Positions 32,866 to 41,148 of a stretch of DNA of 43,281 bases are shown piece by piece. The first letter of the stretch is position 1. Each line of letters begins with the position of its first letter. The notes beneath the pieces are model-generated. The model saw nothing but the letters and a program-made list of their open reading frames with translations, had not been told where the DNA came from and did not search any database. Source of the stretch: an uncultured Oscillospiraceae bacterium (GTDB taxonomy: Bacteria; Bacillota; Clostridia; Oscillospirales; Acutalibacteraceae); contig CAJUSM010000011.1 of assembly GCA_910588935.1 (NCBI GenBank), forward strand, positions 9,680 through 52,960, read 5' to 3'. The translations under genes and the position numbers were made by a program.

Positions 32866-34113
32866 TTAAAAGTCCGATATCTTTATCTGGTTAAGTACCT
32901 TGGCCCCCCGGCCTTCCAGCTCTGCCAGCTTTTCTTCTAAACCGCTGATTGAAATAGCTTTTACGGCAAACCCAGCCTCTCCCAAGGATTCATCCCGGCG
33001 AATAATCCGGACCGCGCCGGGAAATACGGATTCTGCCAGGGCAAAGGCCTCCGCAGAGTCCCCCTGGCTTTTCACATGTACAAAGAAATCTCCGGGAATG
33101 CTGGCAAAGGGCTCCACATAGTCGGGCTTTCCATCCTCCCAAAACAGGTATTTTCGAGCCTTAAAGTGCTTTACACAGTCAATCACATCGGCTACCACAG
33201 CGCTGGCAGTGGGCAGCTTGCCCGCTCCCTTGCCGTAGAACACCACGTCTCCAGTGGCATCCCCCCGAACCAAAATGCCGTTAAACACGTCATCCACATT
33301 GGCCAGCTGGCTTTCCCGGCTGATGAACATAGGCGCCACCTGGATGGCAAGCCTGCCGTTTTCCAGCATTTTTACCTCGCCAATCAGCTTGATCACCCCA
33401 CCCCAGGCCTCGGCATAGGCCACGTCCTCTAGGGTAATTTTTGTAATACCCTGGGTATGCACCTGCTGCGGGTACACATGGCTGCCAAAGGCCAGGCTGG
33501 CCAAAATGCAGATTTTCCGGCAGGCGTCCGCTCCCTCCACATCGGCAGAGGGGTCCCGCTCGGCATAGCCCAGCTCCTGAGCCAGCGCCAGGGCTTCCTG
33601 GAAGCCCATATGCTCCCGGATCATTTTAGTTAGGATAAAGTTTGTGGTTCCGTTGAGAATGCCGGCAATTTCGCTGACTTCATTGGCGGCCAGGCACTGG
33701 CTGATCGGCCGGATAATGGGAATCCCTCCGCCCACACTGGCCTCGAATAGAAAATTCAAGTTGTTTTTCTGGGCAATCTCTAGAAGCAGGGCACCTTTGG
33801 CCGCCACCAGTTCCTTATTGGAGGTTACCACGCTTTTACCGTTTTCCAGGCAGGCCTTTACGAAGGTGAAAGCGGGCTCCAGCCCCCCCATACACTCTAC
33901 CACAATCCGGACCTCCGGATCCTGGAGGATATCGTTAAAATCCTTTGTAAAACGGTTCGCGTATTCCAGCTGGGGGAATTCCCGCAAATCCAGAATATGC
34001 TTGACCTCAATTTCTTCTTTTGCCCGCCGGGCAATGCTCTCCCGGTGAGTCAGCAGGACTTCCAGCACACCGGAGCCTACCACGCCATGGCCCAGTACCG
34101 CGATTTCTGCCAT
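32866..34113 (-). CDS. hom: Homoserine dehydrogenase
   Basis: A 415-residue NAD(P)-dependent enzyme reducing aspartate semialdehyde to homoserine. The dinucleotide-binding motif is AVLGHGVVGSG at about residues 5-15. NKELVAAKG and LFEASVGGGIPIIRP, with the catalytic-domain landmark GILNGTTNFILTKM, follow in the order usual for the family. A C-terminal ACT domain begins near residue 335 (FFVHVKSQGDSAEA). ATG 34113 is chosen because it follows GGGGAGTGG; the open frame upstream to 34362 covers a structured leader. hom, thrB and the VOC gene form one transcript. Confidence 0.93.
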   Translation of the reverse strand: MAEIAVLGHGVVGSGVLEVLLTHRESIARRAKEEIEVKHILDLREFPQLEYANRFTKDFNDILQDPEVRIVVECMGGLEPAFTFVKACLENGKSVVTSNKELVAAKGALLLEIAQKNNLNFLFEASVGGGIPIIRPISQCLAANEVSEIAGILNGTTNFILTKMIREHMGFQEALALAQELGYAERDPSADVEGADACRKICILASLAFGSHVYPQQVHTQGITKITLEDVAYAEAWGGVIKLIGEVKMLENGRLAIQVAPMFISRESQLANVDDVFNGILVRGDATGDVVFYGKGAGKLPTASAVVADVIDCVKHFKARKYLFWEDGKPDYVEPFASIPGDFFVHVKSQGDSAEAFALAESVFPGAVRIIRRDESLGEAGFAVKAISISGLEEKLAELEGRGAKVLNQIKISDF

Positions 34114-34413
34114 TTCTACCACTCCCCATATTTGCCTTTTTTGCTTGTATTTTGTACTGTGATCTTGATTCTTGTAGGAACTTTTGATTGGGGCCAAAGA
34201 GCTTTGGGCCTTGTGCGCCAGCTGCCGGCTGGATCTCGCGAGAAACCAGAGCCCCTGAACATTTTTTAAGCCTGACAGGCCGTGGAAAGTTTTCCCGTAC
34301 CGCAGCCCTTGTAACGGCCGCCGCTTTGGCAGGTACTGAACGCCCAAGCATGGGCCAAGCAAAACAGGAAAACTTTTTCTTCACGCTCCCATCTCTTTTT
34401 ATATAATTTCCAC
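34114..34413 (-). promoter_or_regulatory. Structured leader upstream of hom-thrB (type not recognised)
   Basis: The 300 bases between the penicillin-binding protein gene and hom fold readily on the minus strand. A 13-bp stem AAAGTTTTCCTGT/ACGGGAAAACTTT (34364-34376 with 34286-34298) encloses smaller stems (GCCCA/TGGGC). Downstream are CTGG-TCTCGCGAGA-CCAG, CCAAAG/CTTTGG and GGGGC/GCCCC elements. It does not contain the conserved T-box sequence or the SAM-I core that often control such operons. It could be an amino-acid-responsive leader of an unrecognised kind, or merely structured intergenic DNA. No certain promoter was identified. Confidence 0.4.
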
Positions 34414-34430
34414 GATATCAAAGGTACGTT

Positions 34431-36950
34431 CTAACCCAGCGGCCCATCTGTAGCCGTTGGCTCGTCTGTAGTCGGCACATCCGGCGTGTGCACTGGAGGC
34501 TCGTCGGTAGGTGTGGGATCTTCCGTGGGCTCCGGCGTATCTGTCACCGTGGGATCCGAGGGGAAGGACGGGCTGGGCTCTGGAGTATCTATGGGCTCGT
34601 CACTGGGCCCGGGGCTAGGCTCATCGCTAGGACCAGGGCTGGGCTCGGTGCTGGGCCCTGCGCTAGGCGACACCGACGGGGACGTCGAAGGCGATACCGA
34701 GGGCGATACCGAGGGCGAAGGAGACACCGATGGAGACGGGGACACGGTAGGCCCGGCAACATGGTCCGAACCGCCGTTGCAGGTACCTGGGGCATTTCCA
34801 GGCTCATACCAGCCGGTGGAGGTGTCAAAACAGTTGGGCCCTGCCAGCTTGCCGCTGCTGCGGCAGAAAGTAGCGGCATACACATTGTCGCTGATCACCC
34901 AATCTCGGCCAGACCAGTCGTAGTTATCAATCAGATGCTGCATGACACTTTTCCAGGTGCGCAGATGCATACTGCCGTCTCCCAACTCCTGGGAGTAAGT
35001 GTAGCCGTTCCAGATTCCTGCCACGCAGAAGGGCGTGGCGCCCACAAAGTACAGGTCAAAATCATCGTCTGTGGTACCGGTTTTGCCGTAAATCGTCACA
35101 GGCAAATCTGCCAAATAGCCGCCGGTAGCCTGGCTGCCATAGATGGTGCGCTGGAGCAGCTTGTTCATAATGGTGGCCCGCTCGGGGCTCATTACCTGGG
35201 TACCCTCATCCTCACGGTTGTCCAAAATAACGTTGCCATCATGATCTTTTACATACCAGTAGGTAATGGGCCGGTGGTACACGCCCCCATTGGCGTACAG
35301 CTGATAACCGGCGGTCATATCCGCCACCGTCACACCCCAGCTTAGGCCGCCTAGGGCCATAGGGGCCAGGGCAATATCGTTATCAATTAGGGTGCTGAAG
35401 TGCAGGGACTGCGTGAGCCAGTCATAAATGGTCTGTGGGCCCACCTGGTTGCACAGCTGTACTGCCGGGGCATTCATGGAGGTCTCTAAGGCCCGGTCCA
35501 CACACATATAGTTGCTGTACTTGCCGTTCCAGTTTTTAGGCCCAGGCGTGCCGTCATCAAAATAACCTGGCAAAGGCTGATCCTTTAGCATCGTGCTAAA
35601 GGTGATGGCCCCAGTGCCAATGCCCACAGCGTACGGGCCAACCCCTTTCATAGAAGAGCCGCACTGGCGGCTGGCGTCGGTGCTGTTGCTGTACAGCCGC
35701 ACGCCGTCCCGCTCATACCGGCTGCCAATGGTAGCCATTACCTGGCCGTTGTAAGGGTTCATCATAAAGAAACCCAGGTCGATATCCTCATCGTCGGGAA
35801 GCATATCTGTGTTGGTAAGGAAATAGCGCTCCATATCGGTCTGCAGGTTATAGTCCATGGCACAGTGAATTTCCAGGCCGCCATTATACATTAGCTGAAT
35901 AGCGGCGTCTGTAGAGTAGCTGTACCGCTCCGCCAAATCCTCGGCTACCTGGTTGAACATATAGTCAATATACCAATTCCACTTGGTCTCGTCCTGGTTT
36001 TCCTCCACATCCTCCTCTTCAATCTCCGCGCCGGCAAAGGTCATGGTGGCCAGCTCCTGCAGGGCGGCATCGTGCTCGGCCTGGGTAATCGGTACCAGGT
36101 GCTCGGTATCCAGCTCTCCGCTTTTCGAAAGCTCCAGCATACGCTCCAGCACGATTTCGGCTTTTTCCTTAGACTGCTCCGGGAAAATCAGGGGGTTAAA
36201 CTGGTAAGGGTTTTGGGTAATGCCGGCAATCAAGGCGCATTCCGCCAGGTCGCACTCGGTAATGCTCTTTTCAAAATAGCACTGGGCCGCAGCCTCTACC
36301 CCCTGGCACATGCCGCCATAATTTACAATATTCAAATAGGCCTCCAGTATCTCGGCCTTGGTATACTTATCGCTCTCCATGTTCAGGGCGGTGAAAATTT
36401 CCTTCACCTTGCGCATAATGCTAACCTGGTTTTCCTTGGTGATGTTTTTGATCAGCTGCTGGGTAAGCGTAGAGCCGCCCCGGCCCTCGCCGCCGGTAAA
36501 CAGCCGGTACACCGCCCCTAGGGTGCCTGTCCAGTCTACGCCCTTGTGCTGGTAAAAGCGGTGGTCTTCAATGGCGATCTGGGCGGTCTGCATATAGGCC
36601 GGGATGTCCGTCAGGTTTACCCACACCCGGTTCTCGTTGCGGAAAATGGTCATATACTCGGTGCTGGTGCCGTCATTTTGGTCCAGCATAATGGTGCTAG
36701 AGTAGTTCAAGCTCATGGCGTTGATATCGGGCGGCTCAATATTGCGAAAGCTAAGGATAAAAGAGGCTACAGAAAGGAACACCAGCAGCCCGGTGATCAG
36801 GGCAACCCAAATTAAGGTTTTCACGGCTTTCCACACCATACCGCCCATTGTGGCCACTGTAGCTCCGGCAGTGTGGGTAAACTCGCCCTCTGCCCGCTGG
36901 CTGGGCGCCTGAAATGTGGTGGTATATTTGTTGATGTCTTCTCTTTTCAC
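34431..36950 (-). CDS. Class A penicillin-binding protein (glycosyltransferase-transpeptidase)
   Basis: An 839-residue bifunctional peptidoglycan synthase anchored by one membrane helix (about residues 43-68). The glycosyltransferase domain shows EDHRFYQHKGVDW and RGGSTLTQQLIKN near 130-170. The transpeptidase domain has the active-site SxxK in GSSMKGV (near 435), SxN as SMNAPAV (near 490) and YGKTGTTDD (near 615). The C-terminal 110 residues are a low-complexity Pro/Ser/Thr/Glu tail of SPSVSPSP-type repeats outside the membrane, probably threading the wall. The start is GTG 36950, preceded by GGGAGGAAA. Confidence 0.93.
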   Translation of the reverse strand: MKREDINKYTTTFQAPSQRAEGEFTHTAGATVATMGGMVWKAVKTLIWVALITGLLVFLSVASFILSFRNIEPPDINAMSLNYSSTIMLDQNDGTSTEYMTIFRNENRVWVNLTDIPAYMQTAQIAIEDHRFYQHKGVDWTGTLGAVYRLFTGGEGRGGSTLTQQLIKNITKENQVSIMRKVKEIFTALNMESDKYTKAEILEAYLNIVNYGGMCQGVEAAAQCYFEKSITECDLAECALIAGITQNPYQFNPLIFPEQSKEKAEIVLERMLELSKSGELDTEHLVPITQAEHDAALQELATMTFAGAEIEEEDVEENQDETKWNWYIDYMFNQVAEDLAERYSYSTDAAIQLMYNGGLEIHCAMDYNLQTDMERYFLTNTDMLPDDEDIDLGFFMMNPYNGQVMATIGSRYERDGVRLYSNSTDASRQCGSSMKGVGPYAVGIGTGAITFSTMLKDQPLPGYFDDGTPGPKNWNGKYSNYMCVDRALETSMNAPAVQLCNQVGPQTIYDWLTQSLHFSTLIDNDIALAPMALGGLSWGVTVADMTAGYQLYANGGVYHRPITYWYVKDHDGNVILDNREDEGTQVMSPERATIMNKLLQRTIYGSQATGGYLADLPVTIYGKTGTTDDDFDLYFVGATPFCVAGIWNGYTYSQELGDGSMHLRTWKSVMQHLIDNYDWSGRDWVISDNVYAATFCRSSGKLAGPNCFDTSTGWYEPGNAPGTCNGGSDHVAGPTVSPSPSVSPSPSVSPSVSPSTSPSVSPSAGPSTEPSPGPSDEPSPGPSDEPIDTPEPSPSFPSDPTVTDTPEPTEDPTPTDEPPVHTPDVPTTDEPTATDGPLG
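34437..34745 (-). repeat. Low-complexity coding repeat in the PBP tail
   Basis: Degenerate direct repeats of 6-12 bases encode alternating PSPSVS, PGPSDEP and TDEP units. Such tracts are prone to length change by slippage. Confidence 0.7.
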
Positions 36951-37054
36951 GGGTAGTTTCCTCCCAACATATCTATCTTTTATTCACGCTGCCCAAAGTT
37001 TGGAATAATATGCAAAAATTGGCACATAATAACCAGGAAAGGAGGGCAGCCAAA

Positions 37055-37501
37055 ATGACGCACAAAAAATATAAAACCTACACATTGGTGCTGCTGATGA
37101 TTACCGCAACCGCCCTGGTAGTAACCGCCGCCATGCTCTCGCTGGGGCGAAAAGCAGCCGCCCAAACCGCTGCCCAGGAAGCCCCTGTGCTAGGCCCGCA
37201 GCGGGCCACAAAAGCCTTGAGCTCCGGGATAGACGAAAATTCTGACTCTGCTTATTATACCCCAAAGGACGCGGCAAGTCAAGAAAACGGGGAAAACCAG
37301 CACGAAAAGGACGACGGGGGGTATTTTGTAACCATCTACCAGGGAAAGCTGGGTGTCTTTAAGGCCGGACAGGCCCAGCCGGTGCTGGTAGAGGAAAAGG
37401 AGGTGCTGCTGCTGCCCGAAGAAGACCGCCAGCTGCTCCGCCAAGGGATATGGGCCAAGGACATGAACCGGGTGCGGGAAATCCTAGAGGACTATGACTA
37501 G
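37055..37501 (+). CDS. Membrane-anchored protein with a BofC-like C-terminal domain
   Basis: A 148-residue protein with a short basic N-terminus, one membrane helix at about residues 8-27 and an extracytoplasmic remainder. After a low-complexity linker, residues about 90-148 (GGYFVTIYQGKLGVFKAG ... LPEEDRQLLRQGI ... VREILEDYD) resemble the C-terminal domain of BofC, a sporulation signalling protein, and many similar Clostridia proteins of unknown role. AAAGGAGG nine bases upstream supports ATG 37055 over the earlier 37010 start. It is divergent from the penicillin-binding protein gene. The TAG stop is part of a repeat-element end. Confidence 0.75.
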   Translation: MTHKKYKTYTLVLLMITATALVVTAAMLSLGRKAAAQTAAQEAPVLGPQRATKALSSGIDENSDSAYYTPKDAASQENGENQHEKDDGGYFVTIYQGKLGVFKAGQAQPVLVEEKEVLLLPEEDRQLLRQGIWAKDMNRVREILEDYD

Positions 37502-37520
37502 GGCTTGTCTAAAATCTTAA
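37498..37520. repeat. CTAG-type repeat end at the BofC-like gene stop codon
   Basis: CTAGGGCTTGTCTAAAAT matches the repeat end found at 12396 with one change. No matching inverted end was found downstream, so this may be a remnant. Confidence 0.55.
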
Positions 37521-37732
37521 AGGAATGAACTTTTGGGCCAGAACCGGACAATTTACTAATGAAGAAGACCAGAATCCTGCTGAAAACCAATTTCATTCAA
37601 AAGAATAGGGCTGCTTTTGGGAGAAAGAGGGGTTATCTTGGATTGTTATGCAGCCTCTGGAGGGCGTTTGGCAAAGGCTTTTTATTGAAAATGCTCCATA
37701 CCTGGCTTTGGGGAAACACACCGCAAATAGAG
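37502..37732. other. Intergenic stretch without a recognisable gene
   Basis: After the repeat end, about 230 bases run to the terminator. Short frames exist on the plus strand but none has a ribosome binding site or recognisable sequence. Confidence 0.5.
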
Positions 37733-37770
37733 AAAGACGCCCTGCCGCAATGCCGGCAGGGCGTCTTTTT
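37733..37770 (-). terminator. Bidirectional terminator after the spore protein gene
   Basis: AAAGACGCCCTGCCG (37733-37747) pairs perfectly with CGGCAGGGCGTCTTT (37754-37768), with T/A runs on both sides, 14 bases after the SASP stop. Confidence 0.92.
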
Positions 37771-37783
37771 GCTGAGGAACAGC

Positions 37784-37975
37784 TTATTTCATGCTGCTCT
37801 CATAGCTCTCGATCATCTTCTTCACCATCTGGCCGCCAACAGAACCGGCCTGGCGAGCGGTAATATCACCGTTGTAGCCCTGCTTCAGGTTGACGCCTAC
37901 CTCAGAGGCGGCCTCCATCTTGAAACGCTCCATGGCTTCCTTGGCCTCGGGGACCATAACAGAATTGTTCTTCAT
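37784..37975 (-). CDS. Alpha/beta-type small acid-soluble spore protein
   Basis: A 63-residue SASP that coats DNA in the forespore and protects it from UV and heat, then feeds germination after proteolysis. It shows VPEAKEAMERFKMEAASEVGV, with the germination-protease region EAASE, and the conserved C-terminal GYNGDITARQAGSVGGQMVKKMIES block (landmarks GYNGDITARQAGSVGG and MVKKMIE). ATG 37975 follows GAAGGAGACGAGAATT; the frame is open 39 bases further without a start signal. Expression by sigma-G in the forespore is expected. An IS21-like end lies only about 75 bases upstream. Confidence 0.95.
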   Translation of the reverse strand: MKNNSVMVPEAKEAMERFKMEAASEVGVNLKQGYNGDITARQAGSVGGQMVKKMIESYESSMK

Positions 37976-38015
37976 AATTCTCGTCTCCTTCAGAAAGTTT
38001 TTTCGCGTTTGCAAT

Positions 38016-38048
38016 AACTATGGTTGACGTCCTGCCCCCGGTTTATGA
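38016..38048 (-). promoter_or_regulatory. Possible sigma-G promoter of the SASP gene
   Basis: On the minus strand CATAGTT (38016-38022) resembles the forespore -10 (CATAnTA), with TCATAA (38043-38048) as a possible -35. The spacing of about 20 is longer than the usual 17-18, so this is tentative. Confidence 0.3.
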
Positions 38049-38191
38049 TTGTCAATTTTTGCAAGCTTTTCTCAAATTTTAAGGGCGGGTTTGAGGAATT
38101 GAAGAAAAAAGAAAAACTTCCAAACAGGGCGTGAAAAGTCCCGGAAGGGGAGTCGAGAAATGAAAGGAGCACAATCGACAGACAAACAGGG

Positions 38192-38594
38192 ATGAGCTAT
38201 GTGGAACTGGGAGAGAAGTACCACATGGACCTGCGGACGGCAAAGCAATACGTAGAATCGCCGCGGAAACCCAAGTGCACATTAAGCGAACCCAAGCCCA
38301 CGAAAATGGAATTGTACAAGCAGATTGTAGACAAGTGGCTGGAGGAGGCGCCGTATTCGGCGCCGCGGAAGATGGGATTTGAGGGGGGCTGCAGCATCGT
38401 CAAGGCATATAGCCGGAAGATGGACTTGAACGAAAAGGCAATGGCACGGTTTAAGGCAATGCCTAGGAAACTTCTTTGAGGACCACCTGCTATATGAGGA
38501 CGAAAAGTGGACGAAGCTGTACTGCTTTCTCATGGCCCTGGGGTACTCAAGGATGCGGTACATCAAAATTGTCACGGATATGAGTACAAATACA
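38192..38594 (+). pseudogene. istA (IS21 transposase) remnant
   Basis: The N-terminal part MSYVELGEKYHMDLRTAKQY is the IstA helix-turn-helix region, continuing with YKQIVDKWLEEAPYSAPRKM. A segment is missing after APRK. After a frameshift at about 38475 the homology resumes as FFEDHLLYEDEKWTKLYCFL and GYSRMRYIKIVTDMSTNTL, the start of the rve catalytic domain. It is then cut at the CTAG of the inserted repeat. Under 40% of a full istA remains. Confidence 0.85.
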
Positions 38595-38661
38595 CTAGGT
38601 CTTGTTTAAAATAGAAAAAATGACGGATTTTTGACTAGAAGTGGTCAGCTTCAAGGGAAAA
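38595..38661 (+). repeat. CTAG-ended MITE-like repeat, truncated copy
   Basis: It starts CTAGGTCTTGTTTAAAAT and carries AAGTGGTCAGCTTCAAGG, aligning to the first 65 bases of the copy at 22353-22520 read from its other end. The far end is missing and istB sequence follows. Confidence 0.7.
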
Positions 38662-38677
38662 CCTGGAAAGCCCGAAG

Positions 38678-38968
38678 ATGAGGAACAGGCTGGAAATTCT
38701 GGACAACTATTTGGATCGAGCGGTAGCGGAGAATCTTAACATCGTGAAGGTCTTGGCTCACATCTTTTCGGAACAAGCCAAATCCAAACGGAGGCAGACC
38801 TATGAAAAGCAGATTCAGATGTTCCCCATCAAGAAGGCTCTGGGCGACTTCGATTTCTCTTTCCAGCCCTCCATCGACAAGCGCCAGAGCAATGGATATA
38901 GCAACGCCAGGATGGCGGATAGAGATAACAACTTTTCTGTGCTCCAAAGCGGTTCCCCCTGGATTGTC
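38678..38968 (+). pseudogene. istB (IS21 ATPase helper) remnant
   Basis: RRQTYEKQIQMFPIKKALGD and FDFSFQPSIDKR are the conserved N-terminal IstB region. A frameshift near 38885 moves the reading to MDIATPGWRIEITTF in another frame. The Walker A region is eroded (QSGSPWIV in place of a GxxGxGKTHL motif), and the gene stops. The AAA+ core is absent. Confidence 0.8.
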
Positions 38969-39309
38969 TGAGAAAATTGATTTCTGCTTATTGGCTATAT
39001 TGGAATTGTTTATGGCCGGATTTCTTGTTTCCCCCCGGAATATCCATGTCGTTTCGGGCCTCTGGTGTAATATTGGCCGCCCCCTACGCTTGCGGCACTG
39101 ACTCCCCAATCCATTGTGCCCTGCCTTTATCTGATTTTCTTTTCGCGCTTTTGGCCTTTTCCATGCTCCTTCTGTTCTTCTCATATTCCCTATTCTACCA
39201 TAAAATCTTTGTTTTTAGCACATCACCCCTACCCATCCGCCTCAAAAGCTGCTATACTGTATTCTTGCATGAGCATTAGTGTGCAATCCAAGAAAGGCGG
39301 TAATCCCAT
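38969..39309. other. Region between IS21 remnant and MATE gene
   Basis: About 340 bases with no gene that I can support. A TATACT near 39254 could be a -10 for the MATE gene, without a convincing -35. A weak inverted repeat TTGCA/TGCAA spans 39264-39285 just upstream of the start codon. Confidence 0.4.
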
Positions 39310-40683
39310 ATGGTTATGGACATGACGGCCGGGGACCCTATCAAACGGATTCTGCGGTTTTTTATCCCCGTTTTGCTGGGGAATCTTTTGCAGCAGTTCT
39401 ACAGCATGGCAGACAGCATCATAGTCTCCCGCTTTTTAGGCGTGGACGCTTTCTCCGGCGTCAGCGCCACCGGGGCATTAAACTTTCTGATACTCGGTTC
39501 GGCCCTGGGCATCTGTTCGGGGTTTGCCATCCCCATCTCACAAAATTTCGGCGCGGGCGACCACGCGGCTCTGCGCCGGTATTTTGCCAATTCCCTTTAC
39601 CTTGCGGGCGCGCTTTCCGTCTTGATTGCCCTGGTAACCGGCCTGCTTTCCCCCCAGATTCTCACCCTGATGGGTACCCCGAAAAGCATCTTCCCCTATT
39701 CCCTCACCTACATCCGCCTGATCTTTTTCGGCATTCCCGCCACCATGCTGTACAACCTGCTCTCCGGCGTGCTACGCGCTGTTGGGGACGGCCGCACGCC
39801 TCTTTATATGCTTCTATGCAGCACAATCCTGAACATCTTTCTGGACCTGCTGTTTATCCTTGTTTTCCAGACGGGTATCGCCGGGGCTGCTATTGCCACA
39901 GTGCTGGCTCAGCTGCTCTCCGGGCTGCTCTGTGCCATGGTGGTTTACCGCAAATTTGATATTCTCCACATCCGCAAAGGCGAGGGGCGCGCAAACGTTA
40001 CAATTATGCGCCACCTGCTGAATATCGGCGTGCCCATGGGCCTGCAATTTTCTATCACCGCCATTGGCTCCACCATTTTACAGGCTTCCGTCAATTCACT
40101 GGGTTCCCAGGCCGTGGCCGCCATCGGGGCGGGAGCCAAAGTACAGTTCATCTTCACCTCGCCCATCGAGGCGGTAGGCGTTACAATGGCTACTTACTGT
40201 GGGCAAAACCTGGGAGCCCGCCGCATTGACCGGGTGCGTGTTGGAGTGCGAAGAATCACGTTTATTATGTTGGCTTATAGCATTGTGGCTTTTGGCGCGC
40301 AATCGCTGGCCGGACGGCAGATTGCCCAGTTGTTCATTGATAGCGGTGAAGTGGAAATTCTTGAGCTTGCCACCCATTTCCTTAACATGGTGGTAGGTAG
40401 CTCGTTCCTGCTGGCCCTAGTGCTCATCTACCGCAATGCCATCCAAGGCCTGGGGTTCGGCCGCATATCCATGGTCGCCGGGCTGATGGAACTGATGGGC
40501 CGCACCTTTGTGGCCTTTGCGCTGGTGGGGGCTATGGGATTTAATGGGGCCTGCTTTGCAAATCCTGCGGCCTGGATCTGCGCGGATACGGTACTGCTGC
40601 CAATTTACCTAATTATTGTCAAACGACTGCAAGCGGCGGCAAAACAATCAGGCGCCTCAACCGCTGAAATCCGCTCCGAATAA
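39310..40683 (+). CDS. MATE family efflux transporter
   Basis: A 457-residue multidrug and toxin extrusion transporter, an ion-coupled exporter with about twelve membrane helices. The N-terminus PIKRILRFFIPVLLGNLLQQ and YSMADSIIVSRFLGVDAFSG is the family signature, and NQNAQ-like repeats recur as VGVTMATYCGQNLGARR in the second half, reflecting the internal duplication. The ATG follows AAAGGCGG. It appears monocistronic and converges on the DUF3783 gene. The substrate is unknown. Confidence 0.93.
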   Translation: MVMDMTAGDPIKRILRFFIPVLLGNLLQQFYSMADSIIVSRFLGVDAFSGVSATGALNFLILGSALGICSGFAIPISQNFGAGDHAALRRYFANSLYLAGALSVLIALVTGLLSPQILTLMGTPKSIFPYSLTYIRLIFFGIPATMLYNLLSGVLRAVGDGRTPLYMLLCSTILNIFLDLLFILVFQTGIAGAAIATVLAQLLSGLLCAMVVYRKFDILHIRKGEGRANVTIMRHLLNIGVPMGLQFSITAIGSTILQASVNSLGSQAVAAIGAGAKVQFIFTSPIEAVGVTMATYCGQNLGARRIDRVRVGVRRITFIMLAYSIVAFGAQSLAGRQIAQLFIDSGEVEILELATHFLNMVVGSSFLLALVLIYRNAIQGLGFGRISMVAGLMELMGRTFVAFALVGAMGFNGACFANPAAWICADTVLLPIYLIIVKRLQAAAKQSGASTAEIRSE

Positions 40684-40730
40684 ATCCAATTTTCCCATTG
40701 CTTCAGTTCATTTAAGACTGATATATGAAA

Positions 40731-40756
40731 CAGGAACCCCAATGGGTTCCTGTTGT
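40731..40756. terminator. Weak hairpin between convergent MATE and DUF3783 genes
   Basis: CAGGAACCC (40731-40739) pairs with GGGTTCCTG (40744-40752). Only a short T stretch follows on the plus strand and none is strong on the minus strand. Confidence 0.5.
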
Positions 40757-40760
40757 GCGT

Positions 40761-41138
40761 CTATGCTTTCTGAAAAAATTGGTGTTCCTTGAAAAGTTCT
40801 TTGTACAAGTCCTCCGCGCTCCAAAAGATGTTATGGGGCGTAATGACCGCTTTCAGGCCAATCGGAGAAATGGCGGCTTTCTTATATTCAGATAGGAATT
40901 GGTCGAGCCTATCAGACATACTGGAAAACACCATCATTTCCAAAGGAAAATCCGGCCCAGCATAGGATTTTTCTTCTTTGGGAAAGCCTGGGATGCCAGC
41001 AAGATACCCCAGCTTTTGGGCGTATTGGGCTGGTTCTATTTTTGATGTGCCTACGCCAAGTTTTTTGCACAGGCTTTCTATCCGGCTTGCTTTCACCGCT
41101 TCTACATGGAATAAAAGAACGCGCGCATTGTTTGCCAT
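40761..41138 (-). CDS. DUF3783 family protein
   Basis: A 125-residue cytoplasmic protein of the DUF3783 family, unknown in function and common in Clostridia. Typical features are an N-terminal beta-strand-helix unit (RVLLFHVEAVKASRIESLCK) and the C-terminal PIGLKAVITPHNIFWSAEDLYKEL block (landmark LKAVITPHN). ATG 41138 follows AAGGAGATTATT; the frame is open to 41165. It begins 10 bases after the P-loop kinase gene stops, so the two share one transcript. Confidence 0.85.
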   Translation of the reverse strand: MANNARVLLFHVEAVKASRIESLCKKLGVGTSKIEPAQYAQKLGYLAGIPGFPKEEKSYAGPDFPLEMMVFSSMSDRLDQFLSEYKKAAISPIGLKAVITPHNIFWSAEDLYKELFKEHQFFQKA

Positions 41139-41148
41139 AATAATCTCC

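Larger units (their letters stand above)
38050..38968 (+). mobile_element. Remnant of an IS21-family element, interrupted by a CTAG repeat
   Basis: A TGTCAATTTTTGCAAG-type left end begins at 38050. A broken istA (38192-38594) and broken istB (38678-38968) follow. Between them lies one end of the CTAG repeat family in place of most of istA and the istB start. No right end was found, so the distal part is lost. Confidence 0.75.

Noticed and set aside
34114..34260. Upstream 48-codon frame (MFRGSGFSRDP...) ending just before hom as a leader peptide
   Set aside because: No ribosome binding site and no run of Thr, Met or Ile codons as expected for an attenuation peptide.
32866..34362. Extended N-terminus of homoserine dehydrogenase
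   Set aside because: The first 83 codons cross palindromic leader sequence and lack family similarity; ATG 34113 has a ribosome binding site and starts at the nucleotide-binding motif.
38651..39184. 177-residue minus-strand frame opposite istB
   Set aside because: It is antisense to recognisable istB sequence and spans repeat and non-coding DNA.
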